Numbered from the stretch's first letter, positions 10,615-19,035 are shown. The stretch is DNA of 64,000 nt from Bradyrhizobium liaoningense (GCF_018130825.1 NZ_JAFCJS010000001.1:372001-436000); one strand, 5' to 3'. Numbers and translations: made by a program. Notes: generated by a model not told the origin, from the letters alone.

Positions 10615-11556
10615 CTACAGGTACCAGGCCAGCACGGCGTCGAGCCCGGCGCTCCCGATCACCGGCAGGGCCACCAACTGGCTCAGCCCGGACGCGCGGG
10701 CCTCAGCGGCCGCGATCGATTTGTCATGCGCGAGATCATCGTTGAGCGCGGGCATCCCGGTGGCCCAGGCGCCGCCGATGCTGCCGTCACTGCTGGCAAT
10801 GGATTTGTCCGCATAGAGCGCGGCAAGGTCGGTCTGGGCGCTGCAATCTCCGGCGCGGAAGACCAGCGCAGAACGGGTCTCGTTCGGCACCCAGATCTCG
10901 AAGCGCCGTGCAATTGGCGTCGCCTGCGCGGAGAGGAAGGTCAGCACCCAGGTCTGGTCGGTGCCGGTCCGGTAGGGCACGCCGACGCCGAGATTGATCC
11001 CGACCTCGGCGGCGTCTTCCCAGCGCAGAAAGCTCTTGGCGTTGTGCAGGTCCTTGATGATCAGCGGCAGGCCGGCTTTCCAGATGCGTCCGGGCAGGCC
11101 GAAGCCGCGCGGAAACCTAGTGTGACGGGAGTTGAACTCGAACATGTCGGCGGTGCCATAGTAACCGTCGACCAGTCCCATCTCGTGGGAGGTATCGGGG
11201 TCATTGTGCCAGAGCTCGATCGCGCCGACATGCGCCTCGTCGTCGCCGCAGAACAGCACCATCACGGCCTGCAGGAATTCGCCTGAGAACACCGGCACCG
11301 CCACGCCGCAGGTCAGGCCCGCCGCGAGCGCCTGGTCGGTCCGCTTGAAATAGGAGTTGGCGAATTTGGTGAGGATGACGGGATGGCCGGAAGCCCAGGC
11401 CTTGCCGGGAAGGCCCTCATCCCGACCGAAGCGCAGATCTTCGCTTGCGGCCCTGAACGCGGACAGCCCTTCGCCGTAGAGGCCGCCGCCGAATTCCAGC
11501 CGCATGCGCGTCCGGTCGGGCACCCAGAGTTCAACGACGCGAATGAAGGTCTTCAT
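10615..11556 (-). CDS. Three-unit GAF-like sensor protein
   Basis: 313-aa cytoplasmic protein made of three successive GAF-like units. Unit 1 opens VVELWVPDRTRM, unit 2 AIELWHNDPDTS and unit 3 FEIWVPNETRS. Units 1 and 2 also share GLPGKAWASGHP / GLPGRIWKAGLP and a glycine-rich GVAVPV / GVGVPY strand; unit 3 keeps GGAWATGMP and LVALPV. There is no output domain, so it probably binds a ligand or partner protein. I chose the ATG at 11556, where the first unit begins; a TTG at 11622 in the same frame would add 22 unconserved residues. It ends 9 bp from comEC, convergent. Confidence 0.72.
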   Translation of the reverse strand: MKTFIRVVELWVPDRTRMRLEFGGGLYGEGLSAFRAASEDLRFGRDEGLPGKAWASGHPVILTKFANSYFKRTDQALAAGLTCGVAVPVFSGEFLQAVMVLFCGDDEAHVGAIELWHNDPDTSHEMGLVDGYYGTADMFEFNSRHTRFPRGFGLPGRIWKAGLPLIIKDLHNAKSFLRWEDAAEVGINLGVGVPYRTGTDQTWVLTFLSAQATPIARRFEIWVPNETRSALVFRAGDCSAQTDLAALYADKSIASSDGSIGGAWATGMPALNDDLAHDKSIAAAEARASGLSQLVALPVIGSAGLDAVLAWYL

Positions 11557-11781
11557 CGAACGTGCCCGCTGCCTCAAGCCTTCTGGCAGCATCGGCCATT
11601 TGCCTGCAGAACGGACGTTCAAAATTCAGGCAGGGCAGCGCAAACTTCGTGCGACGGAGAACAGCGGCGGGCGATCCGCCGAAGGTATTTTCGAAGATGC
11701 AAACCTCACCATCTCGCCGGCCGCGGCCGGCGATGGCGATTTCAATCCTGGCCCCGACCCGCGAGCCGGGGGGCAGCTAGG

Positions 11782-12213
11782 TCAGCCAATCGGCAGGCGT
11801 GTGATCGTCGGCCTGTCGGCGGTGATCTGCGGCTTGTGCTCGCGCTCGCCGAGTGGCTGGGTCACCGGCAATTGCAGCACGGTTGCGCGTTGGCCTTCCA
11901 CGAGCTGAGTCACCAGCACGTATTTGCCGTCGGGGAATTCGATCGCATCGTGATGGCGATCCGGAATGTGCGGATCGATCTTGCCGAACTTGCCGACGCG
12001 CGAGTTGATGGTGCGCGTCCAGATCCAGCGATTGTCGTAGCGGACATTGTCGGCGAAGGCGAGCTCCGTTCCCGGCAGCAGGCATACCGCGACCGACATG
12101 TCGGCTTCGGAGGCGAAGCCGCGTGTCGAGGTGCCGCGGAAGGTTGTCGTGACGATCGTCTCGCCGACTTCGGCGGGACGCGTCGCGACGGCGTGCAGGC
12201 TGTAGTCACACAT
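11782..12213 (-). CDS. Hypothetical protein, MCDYSLHA family
   Basis: 143-aa soluble protein beginning MCDYSLHAVATRPAEVGE and continuing with TRGFASEADMSVAVCLLPGTELAF. I recall this family as common in Bradyrhizobium with no assigned function. GAGGAG lies about 8 bases before the ATG at 12213, which decides the start over the upstream in-frame codons. There is no signal peptide or membrane helix. The early Cys-Asp-Tyr and later His-Asp residues could bind metal, but this is a guess. Confidence 0.72.
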   Translation of the reverse strand: MCDYSLHAVATRPAEVGETIVTTTFRGTSTRGFASEADMSVAVCLLPGTELAFADNVRYDNRWIWTRTINSRVGKFGKIDPHIPDRHHDAIEFPDGKYVLVTQLVEGQRATVLQLPVTQPLGEREHKPQITADRPTITRLPIG

Positions 12214-12408
12214 CGGGGTGCTCCTCATTCGAAGATAGCAACCCGCGCCTCTTGTCGAGGCACAGGCCTCTATCAGAGTGGAAGCATACAACGGTCTGCT
12301 TGGTTGTGGGCAAATCTGCGGCTTTGGGTCCGCAGGCCGCCATCACAATATCTTTTTCAGATGCACGAGGAACAAAGCCCGCTCCTGTGCATTCGGCATG
12401 CTTCTTCG

Positions 12409-12612
12409 TCAGCGGCCAGCAGGTGCCGACCAGCCCGAATACGGCCAGGTGGGTTGCGACGGCTGTGCAATGGCGCCGCGTGCGTTGCGGAATTGCTCGC
12501 TCGTCGTCGCCGGCGTCGTCTTGCGGACATGATGCGACTGTGCGGCGACGGCCTGTGACACTGACGTTGCGATCAGCGCTATCGTGACGATGCTCAAGAC
12601 GATCTTGCGCAT
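12409..12612 (-). CDS. Small secreted protein (67 aa, unknown)
   Basis: 67-aa protein with a clear Sec signal peptide: MRK, a hydrophobic core IVLSIVTIALIATSV, then a likely cut after AVA at about residue 23. The mature part is about 44 residues with WPYSGWSAPAGR at the C-terminus, an ending I associate with small secreted Bradyrhizobium proteins. GAGGAG is placed 7 bases upstream of the ATG at 12612. Function unknown. Confidence 0.72.
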   Translation of the reverse strand: MRKIVLSIVTIALIATSVSQAVAAQSHHVRKTTPATTSEQFRNARGAIAQPSQPTWPYSGWSAPAGR

Positions 12613-12785
12613 GGTTGTCTCCTCAGTTTCTCACAAGGCCTGCGAAGCGATGAGTGCTTCGCGCGGCGTGCCGAGGATCTAGCGCGGGAGAGGTGGCCGG
12701 ATAATCTGTGCAGAACCAGAAAGACTATCCAGCCGGAGCGGACAATCGTCCGCTCCAACGCATGTCGAACGATCGTGAGCTTAGC

Positions 12786-13487
12786 TCAGTACTTCCGGTA
12801 CAGGCCGATCAGCTTGCCCTGAATCTTCACCCGGTTGGGCGGCAGGATGCGGACCTCATAGGCGGCGTTGGCGGGCTCGAGCGCGATCGAGGCGCCGCGG
12901 CGGCGGAAGCGCTTCAGCGTCGCTTCCTCGTCGTCGATCAGCGCCACCACGATGTCGCCGGTGTCGGCGCTCTCGTTGCGCTGGATCAGCGCCATATCGC
13001 CGTCGAGGATGCCGGCTTCCACCATCGAATCGCCGCGCACTTCGAGCGCGTAGTGCTCGCCCGAGCCAAGCATGTCAGGCGGCACGCTGATGGTGTGGCT
13101 GCGGGTCTGCAGCGCCTCGATGGGCGTGCCGGCCGCGATACGGCCCATGACAGGCACGGCGACCGGACGCTCACCCTCGTCGGCGGACGGGCTGGAGGTC
13201 GTGCGCACCTTGCCGAGATTGCCTTCGATGACGCTCGGCGTGAAGCCGCGACGGTTGCCGGCGGCAGCCTGAAGCTCGGGCAGCTTGATGACCTCGATCG
13301 CGCGGGCGCGGTTGGGCAGGCGCCGGATGAAGCCGCGCTCCTCGAGCGCGGTGATCAGGCGATGGATGCCCGATTTCGACCGCAGATCGAGCGCGTCCTT
13401 CATCTCGTCGAAGGAAGGCGGCACGCCGCTTTCCTTCAGTCGCTCGCTGATGAACCGCAGGAGCTCGTATTGTTTGCGCGTTAACAT
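12786..13487 (-). CDS. lexA: LexA SOS repressor
   Basis: 233-aa repressor of the SOS regulon that self-cleaves with activated RecA. The N-terminal winged helix starts [13 protein letters not shown] and includes [12 protein letters not shown] and SKSGIHRLI. The autocleavage Ala119-Gly120 pair is in GRIAAGTP. The peptidase dyad is Ser154 (GDSMVEAGI) and Lys192 (ATLKRF). The ATG at 13487 gives the known LexA N-terminus; 23 further in-frame codons upstream are unlikely. It is controlled by its own SOS box about 100 bp upstream. Confidence 0.97.
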   Translation of the reverse strand: MLTRKQYELLRFISERLKESGVPPSFDEMKDALDLRSKSGIHRLITALEERGFIRRLPNRARAIEVIKLPELQAAAGNRRGFTPSVIEGNLGKVRTTSSPSADEGERPVAVPVMGRIAAGTPIEALQTRSHTISVPPDMLGSGEHYALEVRGDSMVEAGILDGDMALIQRNESADTGDIVVALIDDEEATLKRFRRRGASIALEPANAAYEVRILPPNRVKIQGKLIGLYRKY

Positions 13488-13587
13488 CTCGACCAAAATC
13501 CCCCGGTTGATGTCGTTCGATTCCGAGACGCTCAGTTCAGCGATAAGCCGCTGCATGCTCGAAACAAATCATGAACGGACACTATAT

Positions 13588-13602
13588 GTTCGATACATGT
13601 TC
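13588..13602. promoter_or_regulatory. LexA operator (alphaproteobacterial SOS box)
   Basis: GTTCGATACATGTTC is an exact GTTC-N7-GTTC direct repeat, the LexA site known for alphaproteobacteria. Read on lexA's strand it is GAAC-N7-GAAC. It lies 101 bp upstream of the lexA ATG, consistent with autoregulation. Confidence 0.9.
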
Positions 13603-13663
13603 CGCAACTGCTTAATTTACCGTGAACGCGACAAAGTTCGCGGAACGCGTGTGGTGACGGCGC

Positions 13664-14875
13664 TCAGACGGGCAGAGGCAGCACCTCGCACGGCGAGCCG
13701 GCTTCGGCCTTCGGCGCGAACGGTGCGCGCACGAGAAGTGCCTGTGCCGCAGCGAGATTCGCAAGCAGCGAAGAATCCTGGTGATCGACGGGAAGGGCGA
13801 TCAGCGTGCCGTCGTCGCGCCGCTCCAGGCGCGCGCGCAGATAATCCTCGCGCTGGTCGTTGGCATTGAGGTCGCGGCCGAGCACGGCGCGCTCGCGGCG
13901 ATGGTGAATCACGGCGCGGCCCGACAGCGCGCGAATCAACGGCACCATGAACAGGAAAGCGCAGACGTAGGACGACACGGGATTGCCGGGCAGGCCGATG
14001 ACGCGCATCGTGCCGAGCCGGCCGTGCATCATCGGCTTGCCCGGCCGCATCGCGATCTTCCAGAACGACATCGCGATGCCCTCGGCCTTGAGCGCCTGCT
14101 GGACCAGATCGTGGTCGCCGACCGAGGCGCCGCCGCTCGTGACCAGGATGTCGGCGCCGCTCTCGCGGGCCCGGCGTATCCCGGCGGCGGTGGCCTCCAG
14201 CGTATCGGCGGCCACGCCGAGGTCGACGGTATCGGCGCCCTCCTGGGAGGCGAGCGCGTGCAGGGCATAGCCGTTGGAGTAGACGATCTGGCCGGGGCCG
14301 GGCGTTGCGCCCGGCATCACCAGCTCGTCGCCGGTGGCGAGGACCGCGACCTTCGGACGGCGTTGGACGGGCAAATGCGGGTGATTCATCCCGGCGGCGA
14401 GAGCGAGATCGCGTTCGGTGAGCCGGGTTCCCTTGCGCAGCAGCACGTCGCCCTCGGCGAAGTCGATCCCGGCGCGCCGGATATGCCGTCCGGGAATCGC
14501 CGCTTCCTTGATCGTGATGCGCTTGCCGTCCGCGGCCGTGTCCTCCTGGATCACGACCGCGTCTGCGCCGGCGGGAACGACGCCGCCGGTGAAGATCCGG
14601 ACTGCTTCGCCGGCGCCGACCGACCCGGCAAATGGCCGTCCGGCCGCAACCTCGCCAATGACCGTCAGCTGGGAATCGATCGTCGCCGCATCGGCCGCAC
14701 GCACGGCATAGCCGTCCATCGCCGACATCGCCTCCCGCGGCTGCGTGCGCCGCGCCGCGACGTCGCGCGCGAGCACGCGATGGAAGGCTTGGTCGAGGGG
14801 GATCGTTTCCTCAGGCAGCGGCTCCGCGCCGGCGAGCACCGCGGCAAGCGCGTCAGAAACCGGCATCAAGGCCAC
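13664..14875 (-). CDS. moeA: Molybdopterin molybdotransferase
   Basis: 403-aa enzyme that inserts molybdate into adenylylated molybdopterin, the last step of Mo-cofactor synthesis. The MoeA N-terminal domains contain QPREAMSAMDGYAVRA and FTGGVVPAGADAVV. The MoCF-binding domain has VLATGDELV, TSGGASVGDHDLV and GLPGNPVSSYVCAFLF, all standard. Length is normal. It lies upstream of lexA on the same strand with a 176-bp gap, so the two are probably separate transcripts. The partner moaC is 7.4 kb away in this genome. Confidence 0.96.
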   Translation of the reverse strand: MALMPVSDALAAVLAGAEPLPEETIPLDQAFHRVLARDVAARRTQPREAMSAMDGYAVRAADAATIDSQLTVIGEVAAGRPFAGSVGAGEAVRIFTGGVVPAGADAVVIQEDTAADGKRITIKEAAIPGRHIRRAGIDFAEGDVLLRKGTRLTERDLALAAGMNHPHLPVQRRPKVAVLATGDELVMPGATPGPGQIVYSNGYALHALASQEGADTVDLGVAADTLEATAAGIRRARESGADILVTSGGASVGDHDLVQQALKAEGIAMSFWKIAMRPGKPMMHGRLGTMRVIGLPGNPVSSYVCAFLFMVPLIRALSGRAVIHHRRERAVLGRDLNANDQREDYLRARLERRDDGTLIALPVDHQDSSLLANLAAAQALLVRAPFAPKAEAGSPCEVLPLPV

Positions 14876-15009
14876 GGCTGAAAACTCCTGCTGCGCACGT
14901 TCGGCAAATCGGCGGCCAGAGTTCTAGCCGAGTGCGGGCGCAGAGGCAAAACAGCGGAGATGCAGGATGATTCAGCCTGCGTTGTCCGCTCTGTCCTGAA
15001 AGATGGACG

Positions 15010-15102
15010 TCAAATCCGCCGCGGCATGATCCGGAAGGCGAGGCAGACCGGCACAAGGACGGCCATGGCAAGCACGAGAAGAACGAGCGCCACGGCCAGC
15101 AT
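15010..15102 (-). CDS. 30-residue single-helix membrane peptide
   Basis: Tiny frame of 30 codons. After Met it is almost wholly hydrophobic (LAVALVLLVLAMAVLVPVC) and ends in a basic tail with RIMPRRI, as expected for a one-pass membrane peptide with its C-terminus in the cytoplasm. AGGAG lies 8 bases before the ATG at 15102, inside the end of the preceding 64-aa gene. Only 3 bp separate the two frames, so translation is probably coupled. Function unknown; the size invites caution. Confidence 0.5.
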   Translation of the reverse strand: MLAVALVLLVLAMAVLVPVCLAFRIMPRRI

Positions 15103-15105
15103 CGG

Positions 15106-15300
15106 TCAACTCCTGGCCGGTTCGTCCGGACTGACGTCCGGCGCTTTGGGACCCTGGTCCTTGTCGGGCAGCGGGTCGGCCTGGGATTTCAGGTCGGCGG
15201 CCTTCCTGATCAGCTTGGCGGATAGGTCGGAGTCCGAGGTGGTTCTTGCGAACTCGAGCAGCAGAGAGGCTTGCTTGGTGAGGTAGGATTTGCCCAGCAC
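15106..15300 (-). CDS. Small hypothetical protein (64 aa)
   Basis: Predicted helical, charged 64-aa protein starting VLGKSYLTKQASLLLEFART from GTG at 15300, with a Pro/Asp-rich tail. The pattern of Ser/Thr-spaced helices and AADLKSQAD resembles short Bradyrhizobium proteins I recall only as hypothetical. A stop codon lies 11 codons upstream and no ATG is available, so GTG is the best start, but its ribosome site is weak. It is followed 3 bp later by the 30-aa membrane peptide. The spacer upstream contains several palindromes. Confidence 0.5.
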   Translation of the reverse strand: MLGKSYLTKQASLLLEFARTTSDSDLSAKLIRKAADLKSQADPLPDKDQGPKAPDVSPDEPARS

Positions 15301-15328
15301 GTCGATCGGTCCAATGCAGAAGTCCCAA

Positions 15329-15434
15329 CGGACTCAAGAGTCCGGAAGGGCCGATTTCGTTCCCGGAACTCCGTACAAAAATGCACAAAGTGATTTGGTT
15401 CCTCATTTTGGGCAAAAACCGGTTCCTGGAACCG
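15329..15434. promoter_or_regulatory. Cluster of three palindromes upstream of the 64-aa gene
   Basis: CGGACTC-AA-GAGTCCG lies at 15329-15344. GTTCC-C-GGAAC is at 15359-15369, and GTTCC-T-GGAAC at 15422-15432, the last extended to CGGTTCC-T-GGAACCG at 15420-15434. The two GTTCCNGGAAC copies have centres 63 bp apart, six helical turns. They sit in the 157-bp gene-free gap between the HAD stop and the 64-aa gene. They look like operators, but no regulator can be named. Confidence 0.55.
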
Positions 15435-15457
15435 CGTCCGCCAGGAGGCGGATCCGT

Positions 15458-16084
15458 TCAAATCCCGAGCTTCTTCAGCGCATCGCCGACGTCACGGGGC
15501 GAGGTCACATGCACCGCGGTCAATCCGCGCGCCCGGGCTCCTTCGATGTTTTCTGCGAGGTCGTCGAAGAAGACGATGCGGCTTGCCGGCACGCCCATCG
15601 CCGCCACCACGTGATCGAAGGCTTCCGCATCCGGCTTGCGCAGGCCGATGCTGGACGACAAATAGAGCTCGTGGAAATGGCCGAGCAGGCCGGCATATTC
15701 CTTCGAGAAGTAGTCCACATGCGGCCGATTGGTGTTGGAGAAGGCGTAGAGCGGCATCTGCTTGGCCGCACGCGGCAACAGCTCGGCGATGTCAGGCATC
15801 TCGCCGGCGAAGATCGCGTTCCAGCCCTCCAGGAACTGCGCGTCGGAAATCGCGATCCCGAGCGATGAGCGAAGCGAGGCGAAATAGTCCTCGTCGCTGA
15901 TTTTGCCGACCTCGTGCAGCCGGTAGGCTTCGCTGTCGCGCACATATCGCGCGACAATGGCTTCGGGCCGGCAGCCGGCATGTCCCGCCCAGCAGGCGAT
16001 TGCCTTCGAGAAATCGATGTCGAGCACCACGCGCCCGAGATCGAACAGAAGCGCATCGGCGCTGCCGGGAGAGAGCGAGGTCAC
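15458..16084 (-). CDS. HAD-superfamily hydrolase
   Basis: 208-aa HAD hydrolase of the haloacid dehalogenase/epoxide-hydrolase-like IA type. Motif I is LFDLGRVVLDID with the first Asp as nucleophile and the second Asp replaced by Gly (DLG), a known variant. Motif II is YAFSNTNRPH, the motif III lysine lies in LRKPDAEAF, and motif IV is VFFDDLAEN. GTG at 16084 follows AAAGGACG and gives a start 10 residues before motif I. The gene begins 14 bp after the preceding 2-hydroxyacid dehydrogenase, so they form an operon. Substrate unknown; phosphoglycolate-like compounds are possible. Confidence 0.85.
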   Translation of the reverse strand: MTSLSPGSADALLFDLGRVVLDIDFSKAIACWAGHAGCRPEAIVARYVRDSEAYRLHEVGKISDEDYFASLRSSLGIAISDAQFLEGWNAIFAGEMPDIAELLPRAAKQMPLYAFSNTNRPHVDYFSKEYAGLLGHFHELYLSSSIGLRKPDAEAFDHVVAAMGVPASRIVFFDDLAENIEGARARGLTAVHVTSPRDVGDALKKLGI

Positions 16085-16098
16085 CTGCGTCCTTTCAC

Positions 16099-17232
16099 TC
16101 AGTATCGATAGGGATCGTGGTCGAACAGCGGGAATGCGCTGAACACGCTCGGCGCGTTGGTCGCGGTGGCCGGGTGCAGGCAGGACTTGCCAACCTCGGC
16201 GAACGAGGTGGCGCCCAAGAGTCCGAGGCAGCGCAGCACTTCGTCTTCCAGCAACTCCAGCATTCGCGTCACGCCGGCTTCGCCGGCCGCCGCCAGCGCC
16301 CAGCATTGCAGCCGGCCGATGCCGACGAGGTCGGCGCCTGCCGCAATCGCCTTGACGATGTCGGTGCCGCGGCAGAAGCCGCCATCGACCATGATCTTGG
16401 CGCGGCCTTTCACGGCGTCGACGATTTCAGGCAGCACATGCATGGCGCCGCGGCCGTGATCGAGCTGGCGGCCGCCATGGTTGGAAACGTAGATCCACTC
16501 GACGCCGTGATCGAGCGCAATCAAGGCATCCTCGGCGGTGGCGATGCCCTTGAGGATCAGAGGGATCTTGAACTTATCCTTGATCATCTTCACGGTCCGC
16601 CACTCCAGTCCCTTCTGGTAGTCGCCGCCGGTGGCGCGCAGGCGGCTCTCGCGAACATAGCGCTTGGCGATGTCACGTTCGCGACGGCTGTAATGGGCGG
16701 TGTCCACGGTCAGGCAGAAGGCGGCGTAGGCGTTCTTCTCGGCGCGGCTGACGACATCGGTGACGAAGGCGTCGTCGCCGCGCACATAGAGCTGGAACAG
16801 GCGCAGCGCATCGGGGGCGGCTTCGGCGGTTTTCTCCAGCCCGGGTTCGGTTACCGAGCTCAGCATGTGTGCCGCACCGAAGGCGCCGGCGGCGCGGGCG
16901 ACGGCTGCCGCGCCGTGCGGGTCGAAGACTTCCAGCGCCCCGACCGGGGCCAGCACCACCGGCAGGCGCATCTTGCGGCCGAACTGCTCAACGGAGCCGT
17001 CGACCTCATGCACGTCGCGCAGCACGCGCGGGCGAAAGGCGATCTCGTCCAGCGCCATGCGGTTGCGGCGCATCGTGGTCTCGGTCTCGGCGGCGCCGAC
17101 GATGTAATCCCAGGCGTTCTGGTTGAGGTTCGCGCGCGCCTTCTTGATGAATTCGTGCAGGTTCTGGAACGGCTCGTTGCTGGAGCCGAGTTCGACGTTC
17201 CGTTCCGGCCGGATGCGGGGCGCTTCGTTCAT
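16099..17232 (-). CDS. FMN-dependent alpha-hydroxyacid dehydrogenase/oxidase
   Basis: 377-aa member of the LldD/glycolate oxidase family, an FMN TIM barrel oxidising L-2-hydroxyacids such as lactate, glycolate or mandelate. The catalytic His-Arg pair is in YVSNHGGRQLDHG, FMN contacts include LAPVGAL and VDGGFCRGTDIVKA, and AGADLVGIGR closes the barrel. It lacks the membrane-binding insertion of mandelate dehydrogenase, so it is probably soluble. It is cotranscribed with the HAD hydrolase 14 bp downstream. A glycolate/phosphoglycolate pairing is tempting but unproven. Confidence 0.9.
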   Translation of the reverse strand: MNEAPRIRPERNVELGSSNEPFQNLHEFIKKARANLNQNAWDYIVGAAETETTMRRNRMALDEIAFRPRVLRDVHEVDGSVEQFGRKMRLPVVLAPVGALEVFDPHGAAAVARAAGAFGAAHMLSSVTEPGLEKTAEAAPDALRLFQLYVRGDDAFVTDVVSRAEKNAYAAFCLTVDTAHYSRRERDIAKRYVRESRLRATGGDYQKGLEWRTVKMIKDKFKIPLILKGIATAEDALIALDHGVEWIYVSNHGGRQLDHGRGAMHVLPEIVDAVKGRAKIMVDGGFCRGTDIVKAIAAGADLVGIGRLQCWALAAAGEAGVTRMLELLEDEVLRCLGLLGATSFAEVGKSCLHPATATNAPSVFSAFPLFDHDPYRY

Positions 17233-17528
17233 TGTTATCCTCCCGAGAATTTGAAGCCTTGTGTCATCGCCTAACCCGTCCGCCTCTCCAAAACCATCCT
17301 AAAATCGCATAGCTGCGAGGCGCGGACCGGTCGACCGATTCCCGCCTTTCGCGCGAGACGGTTTCGGAACGTTGCCAAAAGTTTAGGCCGGGACGAAGGG
17401 ATTTTTGCAAGTGCCCCGCCGGCGTTGCGGGCCGGCCTTGAAGAAACCTGAATGGTATTGTGAGAACCGGGCTGGATCGCCATTTGCATGGCGGCTCCCG
17501 AGCCCCGAGCAAGAAGGCTAACCCATCC

Positions 17529-18866
17529 ATGCGGAAATCCCTGCTGTTCCCCCTTGGTGCGCTCACCGGAGTGTGCCTGACCCTTCTGGTATCCGGTCCG
17601 CAGGGCGGGCTATGGGCGGCGAGGGCGGCGGCGGGCGCGGACGATGCGTATTCCAAGCTCAACCTGTTCGGCGAAGTGTTCGAGCGCGTGAAGGCCAGCT
17701 ATGTCGAGAAGCCGGACAATTCCAAGCTGATCGAAGGCGCGATCACCGGCATGGTGACCGCGCTCGATCCGCATTCGCGCTACATGAACGACAAGGCCTG
17801 GACCGAGATGCAGGAGACCACCTCCGGCGAGTTCGGCGGCCTCGGCATCGAGGTCACGATGGAGGAGGGCCTCGTCAAGGTCGTCTCGCCGATCGACGAC
17901 ACGCCGGCCTCGAAGGCCGGCATCATGTCCGGCGACCTCATCAGCAAGATCGACGGCGAGGCCGTGCAGGGCATGACGCTCGAGCAGGCCGTCAACAAGA
18001 TGAAGGGCCCGGTCGACACCAAGACCAAGCTCACCATCGTGCGCAAGGGCGCGGACGCTCCGCTCGACGTCGCGATCACGCGTGAGATCATTCATGTGCG
18101 CCCCGTCCGCTTCCATGTCGAGAATGGCGACATCGGCTATATCCGCGTCACCTCGTTCAACGAGCAGACCACCGACGGCCTGAAGAAGGCGATCGCGGCG
18201 ATCTCCAAGCAGGTGCCGCAGGAGAAGCTGGTCGGCTACGTGATGGACCTGCGCAACAATCCGGGCGGATTGCTCGACCAGGCCGTGTCGGTGTCGAGCG
18301 CCTTCCTGCAGCGCGGCGAGGTCGTCTCGACGCGCGGCCGCAATCCGGAAGAGACCCAGCGCTTCACCGCGCATGGCGGCGACCTCACCAAGGGCAAGCC
18401 GCTCGTGATCCTGGTCAACGGCGGCTCGGCTTCGGCCTCGGAGATCGTGGCCGGTGCGCTGCATGACCACAAGCGTGCCACGATCATCGGCACGCGCTCG
18501 TTCGGCAAGGGCTCCGTGCAGACCATCATTCCGCTCGGCACCGGCAACGGCGCGCTGGCGCTGACCACAGCGCGCTACTACACGCCGTCGGGCCGCTCGA
18601 TCCAGGCCCAGGGCATCGCGCCCGACATCGAGATCCTCCAGGACGTGCCGCCCGAGTTGAAGGGCCGGATGGACACCATGGCGGAGTCCCAGATGCGCGG
18701 CCATCTGCAAGCCGCCGACGGCACCGAGCAGACCGGGTCGCAATCCTATGTCCCGCCGGAAGAGAAGGACGACAAGGCCCTGCACGCGGCTTACGACTTC
18801 CTGCACGGCGTCACCGCGAACGCAGTCGCCGCAAAGCCGGCGCCGAAGGCGGCGGTGCCGAACTAG
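17529..18866 (+). CDS. ctpA: S41 carboxy-terminal processing protease
   Basis: 445-aa periplasmic serine protease. A signal/anchor (MRKSLLFPLGALTGVCLTLLVS) is followed by an N-terminal helical domain, a PDZ domain at about 90-170 (GEFGGLGIEVTM, ASKAGIMSGDLI) and the catalytic S41 core. That core has MDLRNNPGGLL, the serine in GGSASASEIV and the lysine in GTRSFGKGSVQ. The tail is Ala/Pro/Lys-rich. The usual Rhizobiales ctpA neighbours are absent, so it may be a second copy. I chose the ATG at 17529 because the signal peptide starts there. A strong terminator follows. Confidence 0.92.
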   Translation: MRKSLLFPLGALTGVCLTLLVSGPQGGLWAARAAAGADDAYSKLNLFGEVFERVKASYVEKPDNSKLIEGAITGMVTALDPHSRYMNDKAWTEMQETTSGEFGGLGIEVTMEEGLVKVVSPIDDTPASKAGIMSGDLISKIDGEAVQGMTLEQAVNKMKGPVDTKTKLTIVRKGADAPLDVAITREIIHVRPVRFHVENGDIGYIRVTSFNEQTTDGLKKAIAAISKQVPQEKLVGYVMDLRNNPGGLLDQAVSVSSAFLQRGEVVSTRGRNPEETQRFTAHGGDLTKGKPLVILVNGGSASASEIVAGALHDHKRATIIGTRSFGKGSVQTIIPLGTGNGALALTTARYYTPSGRSIQAQGIAPDIEILQDVPPELKGRMDTMAESQMRGHLQAADGTEQTGSQSYVPPEEKDDKALHAAYDFLHGVTANAVAAKPAPKAAVPN

Positions 18867-18888
18867 ATCTTACGATCTCCAGACATCG

Positions 18889-18930
18889 ATCGCCCGGGAG
18901 TGGATGACCGCTCCCGGGCGATTCTGTTTT
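18889..18930 (+). terminator. Rho-independent terminator after ctpA
   Basis: Perfect 12-bp stem ATCGCCCGGGAG / CTCCCGGGCGAT with a 10-base loop, followed by TCTGTTTT. It lies 22 bp past the ctpA stop. Confidence 0.85.
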
Positions 18931-18951
18931 GGGGGCTGTCGCAGTGATCTG

Positions 18952-19035
18952 TAGCCCGGATGGAGCGCAGCGCAATCCGGGTCCCTGTCGCGGCGAACGA
19001 TCGGCCCCGGATTACGCTTCGCTCCATCCGGGCTA
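18952..19035. repeat. Dispersed palindromic repeat with 30-bp arms
   Basis: Left arm 18952-18981 and right arm 19006-19035 are inverted copies matching at 28 of 30 positions, with a 24-bp spacer. The arms start TAGCCCGGATGGAGCG and end in CCGGG. Sequences of this type recur in Bradyrhizobium intergenic regions in my recollection. It lies between the ctpA terminator and the convergent GGDEF-EAL stop, where it could act as a bidirectional transcript end. Confidence 0.75.
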
